This document shows positions 1-5,928 of a DNA stretch of 5,928 bases, one piece after another. The stretch covers positions 1 to 5,928 of the forward strand of contig JBOFTV010000092.1 of assembly GCA_051652245.1 (NCBI GenBank), in the 5' to 3' direction. The notes under the pieces are model-generated. The model did no database searches. It saw nothing but the letters and a program-made list of their open reading frames with translations, and was not told the origin of the DNA. Position numbers and translations under genes: made by a program. This stretch comes from BHER01 sp051652245. Lineage in GTDB: Bacteria > Bacillota_I > Bacilli_A > Culicoidibacterales > Culicoidibacteraceae. How positions within the stretch are numbered: the first letter of the stretch is position 1; the number at the start of each line of letters is the position of its first letter.

Positions 1-57
1 GTTGACTGTCTCTGATTTCTGCCCAGTGCTCTGAATGTAAAAGTGAAGAAATTCAAC

Positions 58-120
<63 letters not shown>

Positions 121-126
121 CAATTA

Positions 127-139
127 GTGACGCGCATGA
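127..139 (+). repeat. 5' copy of the 13-bp target-site duplication
   Basis: GTGACGCGCATGA occurs here and again at 5791-5803, flanking the whole element exactly. Both copies are 28S sequence, so this is a target-site duplication from staggered cleavage. The base before each copy is also A (126 and 5790), so the duplication could be read as 14 bp; the 3' A more likely belongs to the element's terminal A run. Confidence 0.93.
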
Positions 140-152
140 TTCGTTTTGTTTG

Positions 153-193
153 GTAGAAGAGTGGTTGTGTGGATAACTGCTCTCATATTCTAC
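153..193 (+). other. Hairpin just inside the 5' junction
   Basis: GTAGAA (153-158) pairs with TTCTAC (188-193), and GAGTGGTT (159-166) pairs with AACTGCTC (175-182) with two G-U wobbles. This gives 14 pairs, an 8-base loop (GTGTGGAT) and a 5-base bulge (TCATA) on the 3' side. It begins 13 bases after the junction. In the related R2 elements a self-cleaving HDV-like ribozyme sits at this position; I cannot fit the full double-pseudoknot here by eye, so only the hairpin is claimed. Confidence 0.6.
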
Positions 194-299
194 AGAATCA
201 AGTTTTATCTACATTTCTCTATACAAGTTATTTGACTGTATACTTACTTTTTCGAAATATTGACTTGATATTCACGCATTGGTTATAATTTCTGATTTA

Positions 300-372
300 C
301 TATATTATTGTATTATTATTTGAATTTATTATTTTATTATTTAAATTTATTATTATTTTCTTATTATTTGAT
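300..372. repeat. Low-complexity TTATTAT-rich tract
   Basis: This is a run of almost pure A/T with irregularly repeated TTATTAT, ATTTATTA and TATTATTT units in the 5' UTR. It does not form a clean microsatellite. No function can be assigned. Confidence 0.7.
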
Positions 373-414
373 TTCCTTTTTTTATCAGTTTTTTGTCTAT
401 CATTATTGATTATT

Positions 415-489
415 AAGTCCATTAATACGACTTAATAATAAAGATAATTACCAGAGGTCTATCATAAATCCAAGGTCTATTAATACGAC
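415..489 (+). repeat. Imperfect direct repeat in the 5' UTR
   Basis: AAGTCCATTAATACGAC (415-431) recurs as AAGGTCTATTAATACGAC (472-489), with the last 11 bases identical. AGGTCTAT also occurs twice in between and at the second copy (455-462 and 473-480). This looks like a small local duplication that has since diverged. Confidence 0.6.
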
Positions 490-520
490 ATCTGTGATTA
501 AGGAATACGTTTTCACAGAT
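490..520 (+). other. Perfect 8-bp stem-loop in the 5' UTR
   Basis: ATCTGTGA (490-497) is followed after 15 bases by its exact reverse complement TCACAGAT (513-520). It follows directly on the second copy of the direct repeat. A role in RNA folding or translation is possible, but nothing in the sequence specifies one. Confidence 0.5.
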
Positions 521-656
521 ACCACGTTTACTGTACAATATTTTTAAGGTTTCTATTGAGTAAGTTCATTAGTGAGTAACAATCAGGTTTTGTATGTATA
601 TATTCCTCATTACAAGTGTTCATATCTTGTTTGAGAGTTATCGTTCAATATTGTGT

Positions 657-688
657 CCGATCAATACATCAATATATCTGTATATCGG
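657..688 (+). other. Bulged stem-loop in the 5' UTR
   Basis: CCGAT (657-661) pairs with ATCGG (684-688), and ATACA (664-668) pairs with TGTAT (679-683). The stem has a two-base bulge (CA) and a 10-base loop. The GC-containing outer stem stands out in an otherwise AT-rich stretch. Function unknown. Confidence 0.4.
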
Positions 689-1033
689 CCAATTTTGAAT
701 CATTCAATATATATACAAATTTGATAGACTTTACTCAATAGGAAAGTTAGATTTGTTGAATCAGTATCTTTTGGTGTTCTATACATATTTCCTTATCACT
801 AAATCCATTGGAGAATCGATATTGACTGTACTGGTAAAAGATATTATCCAATTGTGTATTGATATACACAACGTTGATAGATATTCATCATTTCATTTTT
901 ATTTTAAAATACAATATTTAGTATTATCATTTATTATATACAGTGTGTGTTTGTATGAGTTGTATTTTGTGGGTGTTGGTATATTGAGGATATCTGGTAG
1001 AGCGGGAAAGTAGTGATCTTTTTTCGATATAAT

Positions 1034-4000
1034 ATGCCAAACGAAACAAGCCCAGGTACTAGGGGCTCTTTGACTGAAAAGCCAAAGCTAGCTAGACCCA
1101 GTGCTCCTCGAACTGGCGACACGAGGGATTCACATTCTGTGAATCAACAAACAATCCACGACAACAATCTCCAGTTCCGCCTTGAGGCTAATGGAGATGT
1201 CGTGACTCAAAAAACAGTTCGTCTAAATAGATCTAGACGTACTGTTCCAAATTGGTCTATTGATGAGGTTAATACCTTGATGCTACTCTGCGGAGGTAAG
1301 TCCAGTTTAAATTGGAAAGAAATTTATAGTAGTTTCAATGAAATTCATGGAACTTCCAGAACAAATTCAGCAATAAATGCTAAATGGAATAGTATCAAAA
1401 AAATTAAAATCAGTCAAAACCAAATTGGTATTTCTCAGCAAATTGACTCCAATATTTCTTCAAATGAAAAAATTATAGAAAAAGAAGTAGTAGAACAAGT
1501 AATTGATGAAGGAAGAATAAATATAAGTAATCTAATTGCAGATATTGCAAATATAGATAATGAATATTCAAATGTTATATTTTCTCCTATGAAAGACAGT
1601 GATATACGAAATATATCTAAAGAAATTCCAATAAATCTAGGAATATTCGAAGAATATAAAGATCAAAATAATTTGAAATCTATTTGCAAAAACAAGGATT
1701 TAGAAATATCTATAGAAGTAAATGATGATATAATTGATCCTATAATTATTGATTATGAAAATAATTCAAATATAGCAATCAATACGATTGTTATTGATAA
1801 GAATGATATCAATGTTATAAATAATAATGATGTTAAAAATGGAACCTTCAATGATTTCAGCGATTGCTTTCACCATCATGTTATAAACGCGGAGAAAAAC
1901 TCAGAAAGATCAATTCTAAAAAAAATGGAAAATGTCTCAATAAAACATTTAGAATGGGCAAATTTACTCATTGAAAATGAATATCGCAATATCAGAAAAA
2001 ATCAATCGAAGATAGGAAAATTAAATGCATGTGTATATGCAGCTGGAAAAACTATTTATGAATTCAGCAAAAAAAGAAACCATAATTATTTCTCAGTAAA
2101 TGCATGGATTAAGAAACAAAATATAAAAATACTCAATCTTGAAGAAAAAATTGAATGGTTGAAGAAAGAATTAAATCGAAGGAAAAATAGACAAAAGGCA
2201 AACGATGATGATTATCAAATAATCTTGAAAATCAAACAAAATTTCAAAGAAAAAATAAGAAGCTCTTTCACAATAAATCGAGCCATTGATGAATTAGAAA
2301 ATCGTCAAAAAATATTAAAAGAAAGATTGATAGTAGTTCAAAACGAAAAAAGTAGGAAAAGAATAAGAAATCTTTTCAAAAATAACCCTTCTATGAAATC
2401 TCTACAATCAAAAAATAGAGATCAATATAAAATCGATATAAATATTGATGATATATATAAATTCTGGAAAAATATCTTAGAAAATAGAAAAATGATAACA
2501 GATGATAAAGTTGATCCAATATTCATCAAATGGAGTGATTTGATGATGAAGAAATATAAAGAAAATAATTTACCATCAATTATAGAAATTAAGGAAATGA
2601 TCAAGCTATCTTTTCAAAAAATGAAATCTTGGAAAGCCCCAGGACCGGACGGTATTCAAATGTTTTGGTGGAAAAATATAAAAAGTGCATCAAATATATT
2701 GACACAATTAGTAATTGATTTTTTGGGGATAGGTAACCCGCCAAATAGTTGGTTTTGCACTGGTAGAACCATACTCATACCAAAAAACAACGATACAAAA
2801 GATCCAAAAAATTTCAGACCTATCACATGTCTCAATACATGCTACAAACTTTTCACATCTGTAATCAACAAAATGATCAACAGTCACATCGAGACATATG
2901 ATGCAATCCCTGAAAATCAAAGAGCATTAGTAAAAAATGAATGGGGATGTACTCATGCACTTTTGAAAGACAGAGCAATTATAATGGATGCATTCAACCA
3001 AAAAAAGCAACCATTATGCATGACATGGCTAGATTTCAGCAAAGCCTATGATTCTATATCTCATAAACATCTGCTATGGGTCCTTGAAAAAATCAATATC
3101 AACGCAAAAATTTTGAAAATATTAAAAAGACTCATGTCTAAATGGAATACTAAATTAGAACTAAGGAAAAATCGTCGATTGACAAAAAGCAAGAAAATAA
3201 AATTAAAAAATGGTATTTTCCAAGGAGATTCTTTATCGCCAACATTATTCTGCCTAAGCATAGCTCCTCTATCATATGCAATTAACAACAGCATCCATAC
3301 AGTAAAATCAGCCAGTGGGTGGTCAGCCGGTTATGGTTTTAAAATCGAACATCAATTTTATATGGATGATCTGAAATTATATAGCCGCACAATTGAAGAT
3401 CAGGCAAAGCAAATCAATACTGTGATACATTGTTCAAAAACTATTGGTTTAGAACTTAATTTCAAAAAATGTGCTCAGTTCATATATCTACCACACGGCG
3501 GAGACGATAAACACACTCTGAATGAACAAATCCCAATCATTTCAGAACCAATAACATACAAATACCTGGGAGTTGAAGAAAGACTATTACCTACAACAGA
3601 AACATTGGAAAAAATTGAAGAAAATATATATGACCTATGCAAAACCATCTTCTCAAGTGATCTCACTTGGTCACAAAAAAAGCAAGCCTATAATAACATC
3701 ATCATTAAAAAAATAGGTTACATATACATTAACACACTTGGGGGTAAGGCAAAACTAATCCAAGCAATATTCCATGCTTCAGAAATGGATAAAAAAATCA
3801 GGAAAATATTAAAGGACTGTAAGTGCAGATTCAAGACATCTTGTGTGGTTAGATTATACTTACCAAGTAAAATTGGTGGGTATGGTTTAATCGCACTTGA
3901 AGATTTTATAGCAGAGTGTTTATTAGCAAATTGGTGCTATTTAACCACAAAAAAAAATATGCTAGGCGAATATCATCTCTTTGAACGACTTACAAATAGA

Positions 4001-5005
4001 AAGAAAAGAACACCAATATCAGACGGCGATTATTTTTTGAAAAAAAATGAAATAACATACATTATAAATACCGATGAAAGAAATGTTACAATAAATAATA
4101 CAACCTTCAATCAACCAACAATACTTCATCGATATATTTGTAACATTATCAGAATGAATAACAATGAAGCTAGATTGAAAATATGGAAAACCCTCAGCAG
4201 CGGCCAATTAACAAGGCAAGAAAACAATATTGACCTAGAATTGAGTAGTCTATGGCAACAAAAGGGACACATCAACTCAACATCAATGAGAAATGTAATT
4301 GCAGTTCAGGAAAATAACATAATCACAAACGCATCTGTCATCCATAAGGGAACGAATAAAAACAAGGAATGCAGAAAATGTAAAATTGAAATTGAAACAA
4401 TACACCACATAACCTCACACTGCAATCATTGGTTAAAAACATTATACATTGATAGACACAATTCGGTAGCAAGAGCTATATACTATCTGCTAGCCGACAA
4501 ACATAACCTACAAATTATACATTATAGCCATGCAATCCCACACTCTCAAGAAAATGATGAAGCAAAACTACTATGGGATACAGCAATTCAGACACTAACA
4601 CCGATGAAACACAACAAACCGGATATTGTTCTCTTTGACAAAATCAAAAAGAACATACTAATTATAGAAGTTTCAGTAGCGGCAATGATAGGGATTGAGC
4701 AACAAAGACAGATAAAAACAAACAGATACACAGTCAATTCAACTGAAGTAAAAAATGAAACAAAAACACCCTATGAAAATGGCTTTAACCTCATATCTGA
4801 CATGCAAAAAAACTACAAACAAAAGGTAACATTTGTGCCTGCAATAGTAGGAACATGTGGTGAATACATCAAACAAACATATATTGATTTGAAAAAAGGG
4901 TTAAATTTAAATGAGAAACAGACAAAAAACCTAATGGAAAGAATGGCTCGCGCAGCAACAATAAATACATCACGTATTATACAAAATCATCTAGCACAAC
5001 AATAA
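1034..5005 (+). CDS. R4 retrotransposon polyprotein: Myb-like domain, reverse transcriptase, CCHC knuckle, restriction-like endonuclease
   Basis: This single protein of 1323 residues would nick 28S DNA and reverse-transcribe the element RNA at the nick, in the nucleus or nucleolus. The start is the first ATG in frame (A at -3); an in-frame TAG lies at 998-1000 and the frame between holds only a GTG. Residues from that ATG: Myb-like domain about 71-125 with W74, W94 and W118; Asn/Ile/Asp-rich linker about 126-285; basic, helical pre-RT region about 300-490, with FWKNIL at 477-482. The RT spans about 520-850: KAPGPDG 534-540, RTILIPK 578-584, FRPITCLN from 594, LDFSKAYD with D667, QGDSLSP 730-736, YMDD 776-779, YKYLGV 842-847. 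RLYLPSKIGGYGL follows at 940-952, then the zinc knuckle C1113-X2-C1116-X8-H1125-X4-C1130. The restriction-like endonuclease has K1195-P-D1197 and E1212 after 14 residues, then KTNRY and FVPAIVGTCG. No frameshift or lost catalytic residue is visible. I see no CCHH zinc finger at the N-terminus. Codon use is strongly A-rich. Confidence 0.95.
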   Translation: MPNETSPGTRGSLTEKPKLARPSAPRTGDTRDSHSVNQQTIHDNNLQFRLEANGDVVTQKTVRLNRSRRTVPNWSIDEVNTLMLLCGGKSSLNWKEIYSSFNEIHGTSRTNSAINAKWNSIKKIKISQNQIGISQQIDSNISSNEKIIEKEVVEQVIDEGRINISNLIADIANIDNEYSNVIFSPMKDSDIRNISKEIPINLGIFEEYKDQNNLKSICKNKDLEISIEVNDDIIDPIIIDYENNSNIAINTIVIDKNDINVINNNDVKNGTFNDFSDCFHHHVINAEKNSERSILKKMENVSIKHLEWANLLIENEYRNIRKNQSKIGKLNACVYAAGKTIYEFSKKRNHNYFSVNAWIKKQNIKILNLEEKIEWLKKELNRRKNRQKANDDDYQIILKIKQNFKEKIRSSFTINRAIDELENRQKILKERLIVVQNEKSRKRIRNLFKNNPSMKSLQSKNRDQYKIDINIDDIYKFWKNILENRKMITDDKVDPIFIKWSDLMMKKYKENNLPSIIEIKEMIKLSFQKMKSWKAPGPDGIQMFWWKNIKSASNILTQLVIDFLGIGNPPNSWFCTGRTILIPKNNDTKDPKNFRPITCLNTCYKLFTSVINKMINSHIETYDAIPENQRALVKNEWGCTHALLKDRAIIMDAFNQKKQPLCMTWLDFSKAYDSISHKHLLWVLEKININAKILKILKRLMSKWNTKLELRKNRRLTKSKKIKLKNGIFQGDSLSPTLFCLSIAPLSYAINNSIHTVKSASGWSAGYGFKIEHQFYMDDLKLYSRTIEDQAKQINTVIHCSKTIGLELNFKKCAQFIYLPHGGDDKHTLNEQIPIISEPITYKYLGVEERLLPTTETLEKIEENIYDLCKTIFSSDLTWSQKKQAYNNIIIKKIGYIYINTLGGKAKLIQAIFHASEMDKKIRKILKDCKCRFKTSCVVRLYLPSKIGGYGLIALEDFIAECLLANWCYLTTKKNMLGEYHLFERLTNRKKRTPISDGDYFLKKNEITYIINTDERNVTINNTTFNQPTILHRYICNIIRMNNNEARLKIWKTLSSGQLTRQENNIDLELSSLWQQKGHINSTSMRNVIAVQENNIITNASVIHKGTNKNKECRKCKIEIETIHHITSHCNHWLKTLYIDRHNSVARAIYYLLADKHNLQIIHYSHAIPHSQENDEAKLLWDTAIQTLTPMKHNKPDIVLFDKIKKNILIIEVSVAAMIGIEQQRQIKTNRYTVNSTEVKNETKTPYENGFNLISDMQKNYKQKVTFVPAIVGTCGEYIKQTYIDLKKGLNLNEKQTKNLMERMARAATINTSRIIQNHLAQQ

Positions 5006-5157
5006 AAAACATACAAACACAACAATTTAATTACAACACATACATATATGAAACATCCTATCACATTCAAATAAATTACACACACAAAATACACACAAAA
5101 ATACATATACAAAAAATTACACATACAAAAATCAATCATATACATACACATACATCA
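4995..5157 (+). repeat. A/C-rich, nearly G-free tract
   Basis: Between G4994 and G5158 I find only one G (5050). The sequence is made of ACACAAAA, ATACA and CACATACA units. It begins within the last codons of the ORF and ends where the TTCGATTATCA repeats begin. It would be essentially unstructured RNA. Confidence 0.75.
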
Positions 5158-5265
5158 GCTGTTCGACTATCACCAGCTGTTCGATTATCATTTGGTTCGA
5201 TTATCGATTATCATTTGATTTTCGATTATCAGTTCGTTTATGTTCGATTATCAGTTCGATTGTCA
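5156..5265 (+). repeat. Degenerate tandem array of GTTCGATTATCA units
   Basis: Two 17-base copies of CAGCTGTTCGAYTATCA sit at 5156-5172 and 5174-5190. Further TTCGATTATC-type units occur at about 5195-5205, 5221-5231, 5242-5253 and 5254-5265 (the last as GTTCGATTGTCA), with partial units between. Related TTTGGCTATCA units appear later (about 5365-5374 and 5391-5401). The array is imperfect in both unit sequence and spacing. Confidence 0.75.
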
Positions 5266-5536
5266 TTTGGTCATCATTTTGTCATATTCAGATTATCTAT
5301 CTTTTGATCACATTTGAATTTTGAGCTTATCATTTCAAAATATTTTGATTTTAAAACCTATTGTTTGGCTATCAGTTTTTTGACTATCAGTTTGGCTATC
5401 AACTTGTGAATCACATATCATATCATTTTATATCATTTCAATTTTTATATCATTTATAGAATATTATTTTCAATTCTTTACAACATCGATACGGTGTCGC
5501 CTATTATTCTATTCTCTTATCTATCTTTTCATTCAT

Positions 5537-5557
5537 TTCGGAAGGACATTGTCCGAA
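5537..5557 (+). other. 3' UTR hairpin 1
   Basis: TTCGGA (5537-5542) and TCCGAA (5552-5557) are exact reverse complements around a 9-base loop that itself contains GGAC/GTCC-type complementarity. This is the first of three closely spaced hairpins in the 3' part of the element. Confidence 0.5.
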
Positions 5558-5567
5558 GTCTATAGCT

Positions 5568-5596
5568 GGGAAAAAAGTCCAAATGACTTTGATCCC
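5568..5596 (+). other. 3' UTR hairpin 2, two-part stem
   Basis: The outer stem is GGGA (5568-5571) with TCCC (5593-5596). The inner stem is AAAGTC (5574-5579) with GACTTT (5585-5590). They are separated by a symmetrical two-by-two internal loop, with a 5-base apical loop. The symmetry makes a chance origin less likely than for a single short stem. It is a candidate RT-recognition structure. Confidence 0.55.
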
Positions 5597-5712
5597 GTAA
5601 AAAGGACTTTAGCAAAATCTAAAAATACAATAAGATGATCAAACATGATAAATTCGAATATTTATTGTGAAGATCTATCTCATTGTTATATCATATTTAT
5701 TGTCATAGCAAA

Positions 5713-5743
5713 TCCCTTGGTTGGCTGTTTCGCACGTAGGGAC
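5713..5743 (-). other. Inverted 28S-like segment in the 3' UTR
   Basis: TCCCTTGG (5713-5720), TTTCGC (5728-5733) and TAGGGAC (5737-5743) are, in the same order, exact reverse complements of 28S at 5856-5863, 5844-5849 and 5826-5832. The middle TTGGCTG (5721-5727) also matches the reverse complement of 28S 5853-5859 in a shifted register. The segment therefore resembles an antisense, slightly rearranged copy of 28S lying downstream of the insertion point. The similarity is directly visible; origin and function are unknown. Confidence 0.55.
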
Positions 5744-5762
5744 TCAGAACTGGTATCTGAGT
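5742..5762 (+). other. 3' UTR hairpin 3, near the element end
   Basis: ACTCAGA (5742-5748) and TCTGAGT (5756-5762) form a perfect 7-bp stem with a 7-base loop (ACTGGTA), ending 28 bases before the 3' junction. Its position suits a structure recognised by the element's RT. It overlaps the edge of the inverted 28S-like segment, so the two pairings may be alternatives. Confidence 0.55.
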
Positions 5763-5790
5763 TGTAATACAGCAGTAGTGAGATAAAAAA

Positions 5791-5803
5791 GTGACGCGCA
5801 TGA
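5791..5803 (+). repeat. 3' copy of the 13-bp target-site duplication
   Basis: GTGACGCGCATGA is identical to 127-139 and is followed directly by the 28S continuation ATGGATTATCGAG. The absence of any difference between the copies fits a recent insertion, although 28S sequence also changes slowly. Confidence 0.93.
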
Positions 5804-5823
5804 ATGGATTATCGAGATTCCTA

Positions 5824-5873
<50 letters not shown>

Positions 5874-5880
5874 CAAACAC

Positions 5881-5920
<40 letters not shown>

Positions 5921-5928
5921 ACTCTGTG

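Larger units (their letters stand above)
140..1033 (+). other. 5' UTR of the R4 element (about 0.9 kb, no convincing ORF)
   Basis: This stretch lies between the 5' junction and the first in-frame ATG of the retrotransposon ORF. It is AT-rich and T-rich on the sense strand, with a TTATTAT-type low-complexity zone near 300-372, hairpins at 153-193, 490-520 and 657-688, and a direct repeat near 415-489. An open frame at 753-1013 has no ATG at all, only TTG/GTG-type starts, so it is not accepted as a gene. An in-frame TAG at 998-1000 closes the frame just before the main ORF. I see no Pol II promoter; translation may depend on RNA processing or internal initiation, which is inference. Confidence 0.8.
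140..5790 (+). mobile_element. R4-clade non-LTR retrotransposon, full length, in 28S rDNA
   Basis: The element is about 5.65 kb, lacks terminal repeats, carries one long ORF, ends in a short A run (GATAAAAAA) and is bounded by a 13-bp duplication of 28S sequence. Its insertion point lies between the R2 and R1 sites, which is the described position of R4. The ORF order (Myb-like domain, RT, CCHC knuckle, PD-(D/E)XK restriction-like endonuclease) fits the R2/R4/Dong group of site-selective elements. Mobilisation would be by target-primed reverse transcription: the endonuclease nicks 28S DNA and the RT copies the element RNA from the nick. The element is on the same strand as the rRNA gene, as expected if it is co-transcribed with rRNA. 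The reported Ascaris R4 is about 4.7 kb; this copy is longer because of its long UTRs and the N-terminal linker. Family assignment rests on site and domain layout, not on a phylogeny. Confidence 0.92.
5006..5790 (+). other. 3' UTR of the R4 element (about 0.8 kb)
   Basis: No ORF is supported here. The region is in four zones: an A/C-rich, nearly G-free stretch (to about 5157), a degenerate TTCGATTATCA repeat array (about 5156-5265) grading into T-rich sequence with GGCTATCAG repeats (to about 5402), an AT-rich stretch (to about 5535), and a structured 3' zone with three hairpins and an inverted 28S-like segment (5537-5790). In non-LTR elements of the R2 type the 3' UTR RNA is what the RT recognises to start target-primed synthesis; the hairpin cluster near the 3' end is the likely counterpart, by inference. 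It ends in a short A run rather than a long poly(A) tail. Confidence 0.8.

Noticed and set aside
423..440. Resemblance of TAATACGACTTAATAATA to the phage T7 promoter
   Set aside because: Only the first ten bases match and the initiation half does not. It lies in AT-rich element sequence with a second partial copy at 481-489, so it is part of a local repeat and not vector or phage sequence.
753..1013. An 86-codon open frame upstream of the main ORF
   Set aside because: It starts only at TTG, contains no ATG, encodes T-rich low-complexity hydrophobic sequence and shows no recognisable motif. In a eukaryotic element this is a chance open frame in the 5' UTR.
1013..1033. Starting the retrotransposon ORF at the GTG at 1013
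   Set aside because: The host is eukaryotic, so the first in-frame ATG at 1034 with A at -3 is preferred. Non-AUG initiation cannot be excluded but nothing supports it.
2422..4207. Several antisense open frames of 60-77 codons within the ORF
   Set aside because: They are opposite-strand shadows of the conserved RT-endonuclease ORF with no motif or supporting signal of their own.
5001..5006. AATAAA overlapping the stop codon as a polyadenylation signal
   Set aside because: In sequence this A-rich the hexamer is expected by chance, and cleavage here would remove the whole 3' UTR including the 3' structures needed for retrotransposition.
5160..5265. CRISPR-like or satellite array
   Set aside because: Units are short, degenerate and irregularly spaced inside a eukaryotic element's 3' UTR, without unique spacers of constant length.
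140..5790. Assignment to R2
   Set aside because: The protein layout is similar, but the R2 site at 100/101 is empty, the element sits 39 bases downstream with a 13-bp duplication, and no N-terminal CCHH finger is visible. R4 fits better.

Overview
The window is a single non-LTR retrotransposon of the R4 clade sitting inside a nuclear 28S (large-subunit) ribosomal RNA gene of a eukaryote, very probably an animal. The two ends of the window (1-139 and 5791-5928) are the conserved core of 28S, including the stretch around CTTAAGGTAGCC. Joined at the element boundaries they give one uninterrupted 28S sequence. R4 elements in rDNA were first described in nematodes (Ascaris, Parascaris, Haemonchus) and the element here is very AT-rich. 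A nematode host is therefore a reasonable first guess, but the 28S fragments are too short for me to name the taxon.

Layout: 28S 5' part (1-139); 5' copy of a 13-bp target-site duplication, GTGACGCGCATGA (127-139); element body about 140-5790 (about 5.65 kb); 3' copy of the duplication (5791-5803); 28S 3' part (to 5928). The insertion lies between the R2 site (100/101) and the R1 site (about 5825-5838), both empty here. That is the described R4 position. Inside the element are a T-rich 5' UTR of about 0.9 kb with several hairpins, one long intact ORF (1034-5005, 1323 residues) and a 3' UTR of about 0.8 kb with distinct compositional and structural zones.

The ORF encodes everything needed for target-primed reverse transcription in one protein. 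It has an N-terminal Myb-like DNA-binding domain, a long Asn/Ile/Asp-rich linker, a basic helical pre-RT region, a complete reverse transcriptase (LDFSKAYD, QGDSLSP, YMDD, YKYLGV), a thumb/linker, a CX2CX8HX4C zinc knuckle and a restriction-like endonuclease (KPD-X14-E). All visible catalytic residues are intact, so this looks like a recent and possibly active copy. No separate promoter is evident; rDNA-specific elements are normally co-transcribed with the rRNA.

The most unusual observation is in the 3' UTR. Positions 5713-5743 resemble the reverse complement of 28S sequence lying 20-60 bases downstream of the insertion site (5826-5863). The element RNA could therefore pair with the target's top strand, with 28S rRNA, or with its own downstream flank in a co-transcript. 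Other structures of note are the hairpin just inside the 5' junction, a cluster of three 3' UTR hairpins, a stretch of 163 bases with one G, and a degenerate TTCGATTATCA repeat array.
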